This document shows, piece after piece, positions 1-10,300 of a DNA stretch of 64,000 nt. The notes beneath the pieces are model-generated. The model was not told the DNA's origin. It saw nothing but the letters and a program-made list of their open reading frames with translations, and ran no database searches. Made by a program: the position numbers and the translations under genes. Positions within the stretch are counted from its first letter, which is position 1, and each line of letters starts with the position of its first letter. The stretch is from assembly GCA_023394875.1 (NCBI GenBank), contig JAEXAB010000004.1, positions 330,428-394,427 of the forward strand, given 5' to 3'. Source of the stretch: Bacillota bacterium. Lineage in GTDB: Bacteria > Bacillota > Clostridia > Christensenellales > DTU072.

Positions 1-2561
1 CCAAAAACGCCGATATAAGTTAGCGTACCGCTACTCTTTTCAAATCTGACGTACAAAAGTCCGGGTATATTAATTGCATCTCCGCTTATCGCTGTTACCG
101 ACTCCGGGATAAACAGAGCGGCTATGTTACTGTAGTTAAACGCGCTTTCCCCTATTTGCTTTACTTCTAATAATTCGCTGCCGGTATTTGTCGGGTCGTT
201 AATATTAAACACTGTTGCTATTCTTCCAGCAGGATACAGATAAAGTATACTGGGATTATTAATAGCATCTACTCTCTTGTCGTATTTATAAAGCACTCCG
301 CCAAAACTTACAAAGTAAGAGTCGTCGGTATGCTGTACGTTAAAACTTTCCAGACTGTAACAGCGGTTAAAGGCGTTTGCCGCAATTTCTTGAGTATCGG
401 AAGCGAAAGTAACAGACTTTAAGTAATAGCAGTCTTCAAAAGCTCCCTCACCCACCATTTCCAAATTAGCGCCGCTTTGCAAATTAAAATTGCTTATTTT
501 AGTCTTAGCAAAGGCATAGTTACCAACGTAAAGAAGTTTATCCTTAAAGGTTATTCCTCCGCCTATCGTTATTGTATCTCCGCTAAAGGAAGTACAACCG
601 TAAAAAGCGTATGCGCCTATGTAGGCTAAGTCGGAATTGGAAGTTAAGTTAAGTTTTTTTAGTCTGGCATTGTTATTAAACGCGCCTTCGGCTATTTCCT
701 TAATATTGCTGTCCAACGTGTATTCTTCGGCGGCGCCTAAATATTTATAAAGAATATTGTTAGCAATAATACTGCTCTTAGTAAGGGTATTTACCCACAA
801 GGTGTCGTCAAAAGCTCTGTCTCTTATCCTTTCTAATTTGCTACCGGTAGGTATTTCCACGGTTGAAAGCATAATACAGTCGTTAAACGCCTCAACGCCG
901 ATAGAACTTACGTTATAATGCAAAACTACGGGTATACGTATGGTAGTAAGCGTTCTTACCGCTCCTATTATTTCCGAAGTGGTGGACGGGAAGCGGGAAT
1001 TTTCGTTATAAATAACTCTATAAAGCAGTCTCTTTTCGGAGTCCGTCTCTATTTCCGAAAGCAGTCCGCTTTCGGTAATCAAACTGTCAATTCTTGCCGC
1101 TACCGAACTAAAGTTGGTATAAGCCGCGCGGTAACTGGGGTCAACGCAGATGGAAGTAATATTATAATTAAATACGTTGTTGCCTATGCTGAAATTAATG
1201 GCGTTCGGGTTGACGACGGAAAAATCAACGTAGTCAATATGTACGCTGTCAAAAGCGTGGTCGCCTATGTTTCTTATAGTTTGAGGTAAAATTATACCGC
1301 CGATAAGACAGTTATAAAAAGCGTATGCGCTTACTCTCTCCACACCGATAGGCAAGCTGTAAATAGCCGTTACTTTATTGGCGGGATAAGCAATAATTTC
1401 TGTTGCTTCAAAGTTGTACAAAACACCGCTATTGGTGGAAAAATATCTGGAATTGCCGGTAATGACTATTTCCGACAATTGACTGCAATTCTTAAAGCTC
1501 CCTACATCAATGGTTTCCACACTGGAAGGGATTGTAAGTTTGCGTAACTTGGTAGCTTGAGAAAACGCCTCTTCGCTAATTCCTATTACTGGGTAATTGT
1601 TGTATCTGTCGGGGATTATTACTTCGGCGTCGTTTTTGGAATAGCTAAGTACCTTATAGCCGATAGCTCCGCTTGGGCTGGTGGAAGGGTTAGATTCATA
1701 GCCAATACCCAAAATTCTCCAAAGTCCGTAAAGTGTGGTTTCTACAGAAACCTGATAAGGAAAGTTAATTCTTGTAACGGAAGTATTGTCAAAAGCCTGG
1801 TCGCCTAAAACGGGAGTGGTCGTCCAACCGTCGAATACATAACCTTCTTTTTTCAGTACGGGAATATCGTTTTCGTTAAGATAGTTTGTTCTTCTGACAC
1901 CTACGCCGGTATCGCAGTTAGTAACAAAACTAACGGTGTTTATTACCGCTTCGCTAAACGCCTTGTAGGTGTGGTTTGCGTTCATTGTAACTAAAGTTAT
2001 TGACTGGGTATCTATTTTTTTGTCGTTATCGGTCCAATAATCGAAATAATATCCGCTAACAGCTATCCATTCTAAGGTAACAATAGTTCCTTCGTCATAT
2101 TTAGCTTCAAAATATTCTCCGTCTAAAACTATGTCTTCGTCTAAGTCAATGTTATCTATAGCTATGGGAACGCCGTTATAAACGCGTAAGGTATATTGTG
2201 ATTTATCTCTGTTTAGTAAAACTATTTGGAATCTTGTTTCGCAGTTTTCATAGACAACTTTTATCGTTTTTGTGCCGGGGGTGCTTAATTTGGTGCGGCT
2301 CTCTACTGCTATCATGGAAGTTGTCATAGAAATCATCTCGGCAGTCTGGTCACTGTAAGTAACGATTAGGCGGATTTGCGTAACGTCAAGTTCCCCTGCA
2401 AAAACCGAATTTGGCACGGTGGTAGAATCAACGGCAATGGCGACTACAGTTACGGTAACTTCGTCAGTTGGATCTTTTGTTCCGCCCGCGCAAGAAACCA
2501 TAACGATAACTAACGCCAAAGCAAATATTAACAGCAGTATTTTATTGATTTTCGAACGCAT
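1..2561 (-). CDS. BspA-like leucine-rich-repeat lipoprotein, 3' end missing
   Basis: The reading frame is open from an ATG at 2561 to the window edge, giving 853 codons without a stop; the C-terminus lies outside. An SD-like AGGGGTGG precedes the start. Residues 1-24 form a lipoprotein signal (basic Arg/Lys, long hydrophobic stretch, then V-S-C, Cys24 acylated). Residues about 33-105 look like a Big_3-type Ig-like domain. Residues about 150-270 contain Listeria-Bacteroides (InlB_B) type repeats, such as the EGYVFDGWTT motif near residue 237. From about residue 290 onward there are tandem LRR_5 (BspA-like) units with the usual 'IGxxAFxxCxxLxxVxIP' pattern. Such proteins are lipid-anchored on the outer face of the membrane and are usually thought to bind host or matrix ligands; the ligand here is unknown. 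It lies just behind hemZ but has its own promoter. Confidence 0.85.
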   Translation of the reverse strand, partial: MRSKINKILLLIFALALVIVMVSCAGGTKDPTDEVTVTVVAIAVDSTTVPNSVFAGELDVTQIRLIVTYSDQTAEMISMTTSMIAVESRTKLSTPGTKTIKVVYENCETRFQIVLLNRDKSQYTLRVYNGVPIAIDNIDLDEDIVLDGEYFEAKYDEGTIVTLEWIAVSGYYFDYWTDNDKKIDTQSITLVTMNANHTYKAFSEAVINTVSFVTNCDTGVGVRRTNYLNENDIPVLKKEGYVFDGWTTTPVLGDQAFDNTSVTRINFPYQVSVETTLYGLWRILGIGYESNPSTSPSGAIGYKVLSYSKNDAEVIIPDRYNNYPVIGISEEAFSQATKLRKLTIPSSVETIDVGSFKNCSQLSEIVITGNSRYFSTNSGVLYNFEATEIIAYPANKVTAIYSLPIGVERVSAYAFYNCLIGGIILPQTIRNIGDHAFDSVHIDYVDFSVVNPNAINFSIGNNVFNYNITSICVDPSYRAAYTNFSSVAARIDSLITESGLLSEIETDSEKRLLYRVIYNENSRFPSTTSEIIGAVRTLTTIRIPVVLHYNVSSIGVEAFNDCIMLSTVEIPTGSKLERIRDRAFDDTLWVNTLTKSSIIANNILYKYLGAAEEYTLDSNIKEIAEGAFNNNARLKKLNLTSNSDLAYIGAYAFYGCTSFSGDTITIGGGITFKDKLLYVGNYAFAKTKISNFNLQSGANLEMVGEGAFEDCYYLKSVTFASDTQEIAANAFNRCYSLESFNVQHTDDSYFVSFGGVLYKYDKRVDAINNPSILYLYPAGRIATVFNINDPTNTGSELLEVKQIGESAFNYSNIAALFIPESVTAISGDAINIPGLLYVRFEKSSGTLTYIGVF

Positions 2562-2601
2562 TGCCACCCCTAAAAATGTGCATAGTTTTACATATAGTAA
2601 T

Positions 2602-2630
2602 AATATAACATATTACTTATAGAAAATCAA
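2602..2630 (-). promoter_or_regulatory. Promoter of the LRR lipoprotein gene
   Basis: On the minus strand TTGATT (2625-2630) and TATATT (2602-2607) are separated by 17 bp. The spacer and -10 lie inside an imperfect AT-rich inverted repeat (about 2594-2620, AGTAATA / TATTACT), which could be an operator. The site begins 11 bp after the hemZ stop. I see no terminator between the two genes, so readthrough from the hemZ operon is also possible. Confidence 0.55.
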
Positions 2631-2640
2631 TAGACGTTAG

Positions 2641-4071
2641 TCAATATTTTGGCTGATTAAGGTAAAAATCTTTTTTGTCGGAAACGGTCTTTTCTATGCG
2701 TTCGCAGTATTCGCGAAAGCCCTTAGGAGAAGAAAATCTCTCTATTTTGTCATTAAAAACGTACTTTGACATTGCGCCGCAGCCTAAGCCTATAATAGAC
2801 GCGCTCTCTTCCATCATATCTATGTTGTATTTACACGCCTTACCGTCCTTACAAAAACCGGTGTTTTCCAAGTTATCAAACATATTCTTCTGACGGTACA
2901 TGTAGTAAGGAAAATAGCCGTTTTTCTCTAATACGCCGTACGCATAATCAAGCATGCGGTACGCCTCCCCTCCCGCCTCTTTTTTCGTCCCGTCCAAAGT
3001 AAGAACGGAGCCTCTTTTTAGGCTCAAGGTATGGATAGTAATATTTTCGGGAGACAGTTTTATCGCTTCGTCAACGCTAAAACAAAAATCTTCGTAGCTT
3101 TCTCCGCTAAGATTGGCAATAAGATCCATATTTATGTCAAAACCGTAGCTTTTTGCCAAATTATAGCTTGTATAAATTTGTTCAACACTGTGTTTTCTTC
3201 CGATAATATCCAAGGTTTTTTGATGAAAAGTTTGGGGATTAATTGATATTCTTGTTACGTTATTTTTCTTTAGAACGTCCAAAATACCTTTATCTATGGT
3301 GTCCGGACGGCCTATTTCTACGGTAAATTCCACGCCGTAATCAAATAACGGAAACAATAATTCGTTAAGCATATCCTTGCCTATACTTGACGGAGTGCCG
3401 CCGCCGACGTAAATTGATGTTACTTTGTAATTTTTCTCTTTAATTATTTCAAAAGCCGCCTCAATATCTTTTTTTACGCACGTTACGTAAAGGGGCAGTT
3501 CTTTTTTTATGCGAAAAACTTCGGTACTGATAAAAGAACAGTAACTACATCTTGACGGACAAAAAGGAATATTTAGGAACAAACCTATATTCAAAGGGTT
3601 ATCATTGATTATATTTTCTTGATTCCTAACGCATTTTTCTATCAACGATACTCTGCTTTGGGTTACCGAAAATGCCTCTTTAAGATACTTATTAGGGTTT
3701 TCCGTTGTTTTTGTTAGCTCGCGGTAAAGTTTGGTAGGTCTAACTCCGGTGAGACTACCATATGGCAAAGAAATGTTGGTTTTTTCACTGATATAGCTGT
3801 ACAAAGAATTTTTCAAAAATCTTTTTATAAGCCTTTTTTTGTCGCTTTCGCTCTTTTCTTTTATAGTTGTTTGTTTGGTTTCTTTTCCCCAAAAACTACT
3901 TTCTATATCACAAAGAAGACTGCCGTTTTCAAAGGAAAAAAGACAGCATAAAAAATCTGAGGCTTCATTATCTATCTGCAAATAAGGGAAAAACGCTCTG
4001 ACAATTTCCTGCAAGTCGTTCAAAAAACTGTCTTCGGGCAAAATTAGCTTAAATTTATACATATCAGTCAT
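2641..4071 (-). CDS. hemZ: Coproporphyrinogen dehydrogenase HemZ-like radical SAM protein
   Basis: 476 aa. The N-terminal ~165 residues form the HemZ-specific extension, including the GSLTGVRPTKL motif. It is followed by a radical SAM core whose CPSRCSYC supplies the CxxxCxxC 4Fe-4S ligands, and by the GGGTPS SAM-binding motif. HemN/HemZ family proteins oxidatively decarboxylate coproporphyrinogen III or act in related anaerobic radical chemistry. Many Clostridia keep HemZ without a full haem pathway, so the substrate is uncertain. The start ATG overlaps the end of the preceding MBL gene by 8 bp (ATGACTGA), indicating translational coupling; a second ATG three codons later is an alternative start. 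Last gene of the thyA operon. Confidence 0.85.
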   Translation of the reverse strand: MTDMYKFKLILPEDSFLNDLQEIVRAFFPYLQIDNEASDFLCCLFSFENGSLLCDIESSFWGKETKQTTIKEKSESDKKRLIKRFLKNSLYSYISEKTNISLPYGSLTGVRPTKLYRELTKTTENPNKYLKEAFSVTQSRVSLIEKCVRNQENIINDNPLNIGLFLNIPFCPSRCSYCSFISTEVFRIKKELPLYVTCVKKDIEAAFEIIKEKNYKVTSIYVGGGTPSSIGKDMLNELLFPLFDYGVEFTVEIGRPDTIDKGILDVLKKNNVTRISINPQTFHQKTLDIIGRKHSVEQIYTSYNLAKSYGFDINMDLIANLSGESYEDFCFSVDEAIKLSPENITIHTLSLKRGSVLTLDGTKKEAGGEAYRMLDYAYGVLEKNGYFPYYMYRQKNMFDNLENTGFCKDGKACKYNIDMMEESASIIGLGCGAMSKYVFNDKIERFSSPKGFREYCERIEKTVSDKKDFYLNQPKY

Positions 4072-4687
4072 CCCAAATGGGGTTGTTTTCCTTTTCGTAA
4101 AAAAGGGTGGATTGTTCTTCGTGTCCAGGATAAACGATATAATCCTTTGGTAAAGTAAAAAGTTTTTGTTCCAAAGAATATTTTATCTGCTCCATAGAGC
4201 CGCCCTCAAGGTCGGTTCTGCCGTAGCTTTCAAAAAATAAAGTATCGCCGGTAAAAAGATAGGTGTCGTTAAGAAGATAACATACGCTCCCCTCTGTATG
4301 TCCCGGGGTGTGAATTACCTCAAAATTCATTTCGCCAAAGGTAATAATATCTTTATCTTTAACCAAAAAATCGGCATTAATCACTGGCAATTTTAGCCCA
4401 ACCTGATAAGCAAGACTACTTCTGCCGTTTAGCATTTTATTGTCTTTTTCGTGAATATAAATCTTTGCGCCGTCTTCGGCAAAATTACCTAAATTTGCGA
4501 TATGGTCAAAATGTCCGTGGGTAAGCAACACAGCCTCAACACTTTTGCCATTGCTTTTTATATAATCGGAAATTTTAGCGTATCCGCCACCCGGGTCGAT
4601 GACAACTGCACCCGAATACTTATCGGAAGTTATTACGTAGCAGTTTGTCTGCAAATACCCTACTGAAAAGATTTTTATATCAACCAT
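4064..4687 (-). CDS. MBL-fold metallohydrolase (glyoxalase II / YqgX-like)
   Basis: 207 aa, the usual length for the short YqgX-like branch of the metallo-beta-lactamase fold. The metal ligands are visible: THGHFDH (HxHxDH), HTPGHTEGS, the GDTLF aspartate and the YPGHEEQS histidine. Family members hydrolyse thioesters such as S-lactoylglutathione-type substrates in the cytoplasm; without the longer C-terminal substrate domain the specificity is unclear. There are only 5 bp between the icd stop and this ATG, no strong SD, and an 8 bp overlap with hemZ, so it is translated as part of the operon. Confidence 0.85.
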   Translation of the reverse strand: MVDIKIFSVGYLQTNCYVITSDKYSGAVVIDPGGGYAKISDYIKSNGKSVEAVLLTHGHFDHIANLGNFAEDGAKIYIHEKDNKMLNGRSSLAYQVGLKLPVINADFLVKDKDIITFGEMNFEVIHTPGHTEGSVCYLLNDTYLFTGDTLFFESYGRTDLEGGSMEQIKYSLEQKLFTLPKDYIVYPGHEEQSTLFYEKENNPIWDD

Positions 4688-4692
4688 TTTTT

Positions 4693-5874
4693 TTATAGTC
4701 TAGTGGCGATTGCCTCCAAAAATGCTTGGGTGTTTACGCCCTTTGCGTTACCTTCAAAAATACCAACCAAGTCTTTGGTCATTATGCCGTCTTCTATGGT
4801 AGCAATTGAGGCTTTTTCCAGTTTGTCGGCAAAGGCTTCTAAGTCAGTTATATTATCAAGCTGCGCCCTCTTTTTTAAGGCTCCCGTCCAGGCAAATATA
4901 GTTGCCATTGGGTTGGTTGAGGTTTCTTCACCTTTAAGATGCTTATAATAATGTCTTGTAACGGTGCCGTGAGCGGCTTCGAACTCATATTTACCATCGG
5001 GCGAAACAAGTACCGAAGTCATCATGGCAAGACTGCCGAAAGCCGTCGCTACCATATCGCTCATAACGTCGCCGTCATAGTTTTTGCACGCCCAAATCAT
5101 ACCGCCGTTACTTTTAATAACCCTTGCCACAGCGTCGTCTATAAGAGTGTAAAAATACTCTATCCCTGCGTTTTCGAACATGTCTTTATATTCGGTGTCG
5201 AAAATTTCCTGGAAAATATCCTTAAAGCGGTGGTCGTATATTTTGCTTATAGTGTCCTTAGTAGAAAACCATAAATCTTTCTTAACGTCTAACGCATAAT
5301 TCATACAGCTTCTTGCAAAGCTCTTAATACTTTTGTCGGTGTTATGCATGGTTTGGATTATGCCCGAATCCTTAAAATCAAAAATCGTCTTGGTTTCTCC
5401 GTTCGGTAAGGTAAAATAAACCTTGCCGCCCCCTTCTACGTAGCTTTCCACTCCGCTGTATACGTCGCCGTAAGCGTGACGGGCAATAATAATAGGCTTA
5501 GTCCAACTAGGCAGGAGAACTTTTACTCCCTTAGCAAGAATCGGCGCGCGAAAAACTGTGCCGTCAAGCATACTTCTTATTGTGCCGTTGGGGCTTTTCC
5601 ACATAGTGGATAGGTTATATTCGCTTACTCTCTGGGCATTGGGAGTAATGGTGGCGCATTTTACGCCCACTCCGTATTTTTTTATTGCTTCGGCGCTCTC
5701 TTTTGTTACGGCGTCTTTTGTATTTTCTCTATTTACAAGCCCAAGGTCATAATATTCGGCCTTTAAGTCAACGTAAGGTAAAATTAATATTTCTTTGATT
5801 TTTTGCCAGATTATTCTGGTCATTTCATCCCCGTCGATTTCCACAATAGGGGTTTTCATTGCTATTTTATTCAT
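4693..5874 (-). CDS. icd: NADP-dependent isocitrate dehydrogenase, eukaryote-type
   Basis: 393 aa. It converts isocitrate to 2-oxoglutarate with NADP+ and supplies glutamate precursor and NADPH. The sequence follows the homodimeric eukaryote-like class (as in IDH1) and not the E. coli Icd class: GDEMTRIIW near the N-terminus, GVKCATITPN, MWKSPNGTIR (substrate serine/arginine region), RHAYGDVY, the DDAVARVIKS region, and AAHGTVTRHYYKH for NADP binding. It sits in the middle of the thyA-folA operon, 9 bp after folA and 5 bp before the MBL gene. No other TCA gene is nearby, which fits a partial, glutamate-directed pathway. Confidence 0.93.
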   Translation of the reverse strand: MNKIAMKTPIVEIDGDEMTRIIWQKIKEILILPYVDLKAEYYDLGLVNRENTKDAVTKESAEAIKKYGVGVKCATITPNAQRVSEYNLSTMWKSPNGTIRSMLDGTVFRAPILAKGVKVLLPSWTKPIIIARHAYGDVYSGVESYVEGGGKVYFTLPNGETKTIFDFKDSGIIQTMHNTDKSIKSFARSCMNYALDVKKDLWFSTKDTISKIYDHRFKDIFQEIFDTEYKDMFENAGIEYFYTLIDDAVARVIKSNGGMIWACKNYDGDVMSDMVATAFGSLAMMTSVLVSPDGKYEFEAAHGTVTRHYYKHLKGEETSTNPMATIFAWTGALKKRAQLDNITDLEAFADKLEKASIATIEDGIMTKDLVGIFEGNAKGVNTQAFLEAIATRL

Positions 5875-5883
5875 AAAATTCTC

Positions 5884-6384
5884 CTAAAAATTTTTCACAC
5901 TGTTGTTTTTGTAGGTACAATAAGCTATTTCGTATTCTCCGTCCATTTCTTTTTCGCTAATATGGCTAAGTTCCCAATTGTCAAGATTATCAAGATTTTC
6001 ATAAAAAACGGTAGCTTCTCCGTCGGCAAAAACTTTGGTTACGTACACCGTGTCACAGTATGGTAGCATAGTCCTATAAAACATAGCTCCGCCCACAATA
6101 AATACATCGTCGGAAGGATAGTTTTTTAAGGTTGCGGAAAGTTCTTCCAGACTATTAACGACAATACAATCCTCCCTCTTCTCTCCACCGGGGAAAAGTA
6201 CGATATTTGTTCTATCTTTGAGGGGTTTTCCGTTGGGGAAACTCTTTAGAGTGTTACTTCCCATAACAACGACTTTATTCAACGTTGTGGCGCGGAAAAA
6301 CGCCATATCTTTTTTTAGGCGGAATAACAAGTCGTTATTTTTCCCTATTCCCCATTTATTATCGACGGCAACGATAGCTTTCAT
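5884..6384 (-). CDS. folA: Dihydrofolate reductase
   Basis: 166 aa, standard chromosomal DHFR length. It reduces dihydrofolate with NADPH, regenerating the tetrahydrofolate consumed by the adjacent thymidylate synthase. Visible are the Met20-loop region (AVDNKWGIGKNNDLLF), the substrate-binding acidic residue in RLKKDMAFF, the VVMGSNTLKSFP segment and the cofactor-binding VFIVGGAMFYR. It starts 9 bp after thyA. The C-terminus is shortly followed by icd. Confidence 0.93.
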   Translation of the reverse strand: MKAIVAVDNKWGIGKNNDLLFRLKKDMAFFRATTLNKVVVMGSNTLKSFPNGKPLKDRTNIVLFPGGEKREDCIVVNSLEELSATLKNYPSDDVFIVGGAMFYRTMLPYCDTVYVTKVFADGEATVFYENLDNLDNWELSHISEKEMDGEYEIAYCTYKNNSVKNF

Positions 6385-6393
6385 ATATATCTC

Positions 6394-7224
6394 CTATACC
6401 GCAACAGGCAGTTTTTTACCAAGCAAATGGTAATTGTAATCAACAAGTTGAAAATCATCAACTGTGAATTTATAAAAATCGGTGACGCTTTCGTTCATAA
6501 TTAGTTTGGGCGCTTCGAACTGCTCTTTTTTCATTACTTCTTCCAGAATAGGAATGTGGCGGTCATAAATATGCGCATCGGCTATTACGTGAACAAGCTC
6601 ACCTGCGACTAATCCTGACACTTGGGCAAGCATTTTTAACAATATTGCGTATTGAACAACGTTCCAGTTGTTAGCCACAACCATATCGTTACTTCTTTGG
6701 TTCAATATACCGTTTAGTTTATTGCCCGATACGTTAAAGGTCATAGAATATGCGCACGGATAGAGGTTCATTTCGTGTAAGTCCGCAAAATTATAGATAT
6801 TTGTCATTATTCTGCGGCTTTGCGGATTGTTTTTTAGATCAAACAGCACTCTGTCAACTTGGTCGAACATACCCTCTTTGTAACTGTGTTTTTGGGCAAG
6901 CTGATAGCCGTAGGCTTTGCCTATTGAACCATTTTCGTCAGCCCAGCTGTCCCATATATGGCTGTTAAGGTCGTTTACGTTGTTGGACTTTTTTTGCCAA
7001 ATCCACAATAATTCATCGATAGAGGCGGCAATATTTGTTTTTCTTATGGTAAGTATGGGGAATTCTTTTGTAAGGTCGTAGCGGTTGACGATACCGAATT
7101 TTTTTACGGTGTGAGCAGGTGTTCCGTCTTCCCAAACAGGTCGGACGTTAAGGTCGGTATCCCACACTCCGTTTTCCAAAATATCCTTCATATTATCGAT
7201 AAATACCCTGTCCGCGTAGCTCAT
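6394..7224 (-). CDS. thyA: Thymidylate synthase (ThyA)
   Basis: 276 aa. It methylates dUMP to dTMP using methylenetetrahydrofolate. The catalytic cysteine is in LYPCAYSM, followed by NQRSNDMVVANNWNVVQYA in place of the classical QRSxDxxLGxPFNI, and by the dUMP-binding DAHIYDRH. The altered segment matches a Clostridia-type ThyA subgroup as I recall it. It is the first gene of a minus-strand operon with folA 9 bp downstream, the classic functional pair. The ATG at 7224 has a purine-rich SD (GGAG then AGGGAA) and a TTGACA promoter upstream. Confidence 0.92.
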   Translation of the reverse strand: MSYADRVFIDNMKDILENGVWDTDLNVRPVWEDGTPAHTVKKFGIVNRYDLTKEFPILTIRKTNIAASIDELLWIWQKKSNNVNDLNSHIWDSWADENGSIGKAYGYQLAQKHSYKEGMFDQVDRVLFDLKNNPQSRRIMTNIYNFADLHEMNLYPCAYSMTFNVSGNKLNGILNQRSNDMVVANNWNVVQYAILLKMLAQVSGLVAGELVHVIADAHIYDRHIPILEEVMKKEQFEAPKLIMNESVTDFYKFTVDDFQLVDYNYHLLGKKLPVAV

Positions 7225-7256
7225 TTCCCTTTTTCTCCAAAAAAATATATATACAT

Positions 7257-7285
7257 ATAATTACATTTTTAGTTATAATTGTCAA
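7257..7285 (-). promoter_or_regulatory. Promoter of the thyA operon
   Basis: A perfect TTGACA lies at 7280-7285 on the minus strand, with an AT-rich -10 (AATTAT or TAATTA, 7257-7263) 16-17 bp away. It is divergent from the helicase promoter. The two -35 boxes are about 30 bp apart, so the intergenic region is a compact back-to-back promoter pair. Confidence 0.55.
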
Positions 7286-7314
7286 GCTATCTGGCAAAAT
7301 TCTTGAGTGATAAA

Positions 7315-7343
7315 TTTACAAGACTAATAATGTGTGCTATACT
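7315..7343 (+). promoter_or_regulatory. Promoter of the helicase-nuclease gene
   Basis: TTTACA (7315-7320), a 17 bp spacer and TATACT (7338-7343), with an extended -10 TG at 7335-7336. Expected transcription starts near 7350, downstream of the TTG that would give the longest reading frame. This supports the ATG at 7372, which has GGAG at 7360-7363, as the true start. Confidence 0.7.
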
Positions 7344-7371
7344 TAAGTCAGTAAATTTCGGAGCTAATTTT

Positions 7372-10300
7372 ATGCAAACTATTTATAAAAAATACAAAGA
7401 ACGTTTTATCGAAATCAGCGGAAAAAACCGCAGTTTGTTTACCAAGAGCATAGTCAAAAAATACACCTACGATTTAGGCGGGCTTTTGGAAAACTTCGAT
7501 ACAGATGATTTTTACGCTTTTTTGTGGCAACAAAGAAGCTTATTTACCGTTATTAACGAAAAAATAAGCAAAAAGCTCCTGAAAGTTTCTCAAAAAAACA
7601 CTAAAGAGGAAGTTCCTTTCATTTTCGAAAGCGACGAAGTTTTGACCGAAGCTCCCCAGAAAAGCGACAGCGAAAACACCCTGCTTTATCGTGAAATGGC
7701 CGACCTGAAATATCTCAAAAGGGAAGTGGAAGAAATCCAAAAAGAAACGGGAAAATATGATTTATTCATCGGTTTTCCTTACGTTTTGGGTAAAATCAGC
7801 GCCGATATACCGGTAAAAGCTCCCCTGCTTCTTTTTCCTGTGGCAATAAATATCGACAAGGACACGGTTAGCCTTACTCACATAGAAAACCAACCTGTTA
7901 TCATTAATAAAAGTTTTATACTTGCTTATTGTAAAGAACACGGAATTAAGACCGATAACGTAATAACAGAATTTGACCCTCTTGCCGACAACTCCTTCAA
8001 AAACGTCTATGACGCGGTCGATTATTTAATAAATAACGGCTTCAAAATTAAGTATCAGAAAAGAAAATCCTTAGTGCCTTTCGACCCCATAAAAGAAATA
8101 AGCTTTGACAGTTTGGAACTAAAAAATATGGCTGTTTTGGGTAGATTTCCGTTAGCTAACCCCATTTACAATGATTATTTGTTGTTGGAAAAGGACAATT
8201 TAAGCACGCCTAGCATAGATTTACTGTTGCAAGGCAAAAATTCAAAACAAAAATCAAAGAACAAAAATAACGTTTCTTACACCATAAACGACCTTGACTA
8301 CGCTCAGGAAAACGCCATAGAAAAGATAAACGCCCTAAGCAATATCGTAATTTACGGCCCGCCGGGAACGGGCAAAAGCCAAACTATAGTAAATATAATA
8401 AGCGACGCTTTATGTAAAAACAAAAAGGTGCTTGTGGTAAGCCAAAAGCAAGCTGCTTTAGACGTGGTTTTTTCCAGACTTGGTAAATTAAACAGCAAGG
8501 CTATGCTAATCCCCGACCCCGAAAAGGACAAGACCGCCTTTTTTGACCGCATTAAGCAAATGCACACCCAACTTATTCGGGAAAAGAACGAAGATAATCA
8601 AAAAAAATACCAAAATTACGAAATAAACATAAATAAAGAACTCTCAATATTGGAAAATATCAGCGATACTCTCTTTACCAAGACCGAATTCGGTTTGTCA
8701 TTGCAGGAAATGTACGCGCAAAGTTACTATATTGGTAAAGACAGCAAGGATTACAATCTTTACACCGCTATGCTGAAAACCGATATTATAAATAAAAATT
8801 ACAACACCCTTTACGAAAATATCAAGTATATCAAGGACAAAAACATAGCCAAACTCTTTATAACGCGGCAAGAACTGATGGAAAAAAATCCTATGGTAGT
8901 GCACATTAAGAGCGACCTTGATATGCATCAGCTGAAAGAAACGCATACTTTTCTAACAAAGATTATAAACAACGCCAAACCGCCCTTTGATTTTTCACGC
9001 TATCCGCGCTCTAGGTACCTTACTACTTTTTATTTGGAAAAAGCGGCGCAAAACAGAGAATCACTAGAAAGAATAGCCGATATGCTGACAAAAATTGAGC
9101 ATCCGGAATTATCCCGCAGCGTAAATGCGGCGATTTTCCCGCTGTTTTGGCCTGTTTATCCCATATTAAAGTACCGTTTCAATACCTACAAGAAAGATAT
9201 TAATATCGACTTAAATATAGCCTTAAAAGGGCTTACAGACTACGAAATGCAATTCCGTCCCCTTTCCTTAGCCCTTGACGATGAAGGCTACGCTTTGGCT
9301 ATAGGCGGAGTACTAAACGGCAATTACGAACTTTTGAAAAAACTCCTTGACGCTCTAGAAAATTATATTTCCGTTAGGGATATGAACAAGGTTTTGAGCG
9401 AACTTACCGACGACATTAAGGAAATCTTAGATTACTGCTATAATATGTCCGACAAGACGCTTAATAGCCTTAACAACATTATTAATCTGGTTATTCCCAT
9501 AAGAATTTACCACGAAATTATTAAAAACGACAGTTATATTGAGAATAAATTATCCGATACCGTCAATTTTGAAAATATGCGGCAACGTATTCTAAAACTG
9601 AAGTCCGACCAAAGAGAGCTTACAAAAACTCTTGCGATGGACAAATTCGGCTACGAATACGCCCAATACTTCGACAACAGCCCTAAGTCTAAGGATTATT
9701 TATATCAAATTCAAAAACAGCGGGCGTTTTGGCCAATTCGGCGTATGTTGGAATTTTTCGATGACTTTTTGTTCCGTCTGTTCCCTTGTTGGCTACTCTC
9801 TCCCCAAACGGTAAGCACTATTTTCCCTCTCAAGACTGGAATGTTTGATTTAGTAGTCTTTGACGAAGCTAGCCAAATGTTTATAGAAAATGCCTTGCCC
9901 ACAATTTATCGGGGCAACAATATTGTTGTTGCCGGAGACAACAAGCAACTTCGCCCCTCTTCCGGGTTTGTAAAGCGGTATTCTGTAGATGATAGTTTTG
10001 ACTATAATATAGATTTAAGCACTCAAGCTGCTTTGGAAGTGGAATCTTTATTAGACCTTGCCACCGCAAAATATACCCCGGTCAATCTTGTTTATCATTA
10101 TAGAAGTGATTATTCGGAGCTTATAGATTTCAGCAATATGGCTTTTTATGAAAATAAACTGCAAATAGCGCCTAATATTACCTTATCAAGCAACAACCCG
10201 CCTATTGAAAGGATTAAGGTAAAGGGTATTTGGCAAAACCGCCATAATCATGAAGAAGCCTTGGCTGTGGTAAAACTGCTCCGCAATATTTTGCGTGAAA

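Noticed and set aside
918..1808. Plus-strand open frames of 123 and 83 codons opposite the LRR lipoprotein
   Set aside because: They lie antisense to a long frame with clear LRR_5 repeats, have no SD or family motif, and their composition is that of a shadow frame.
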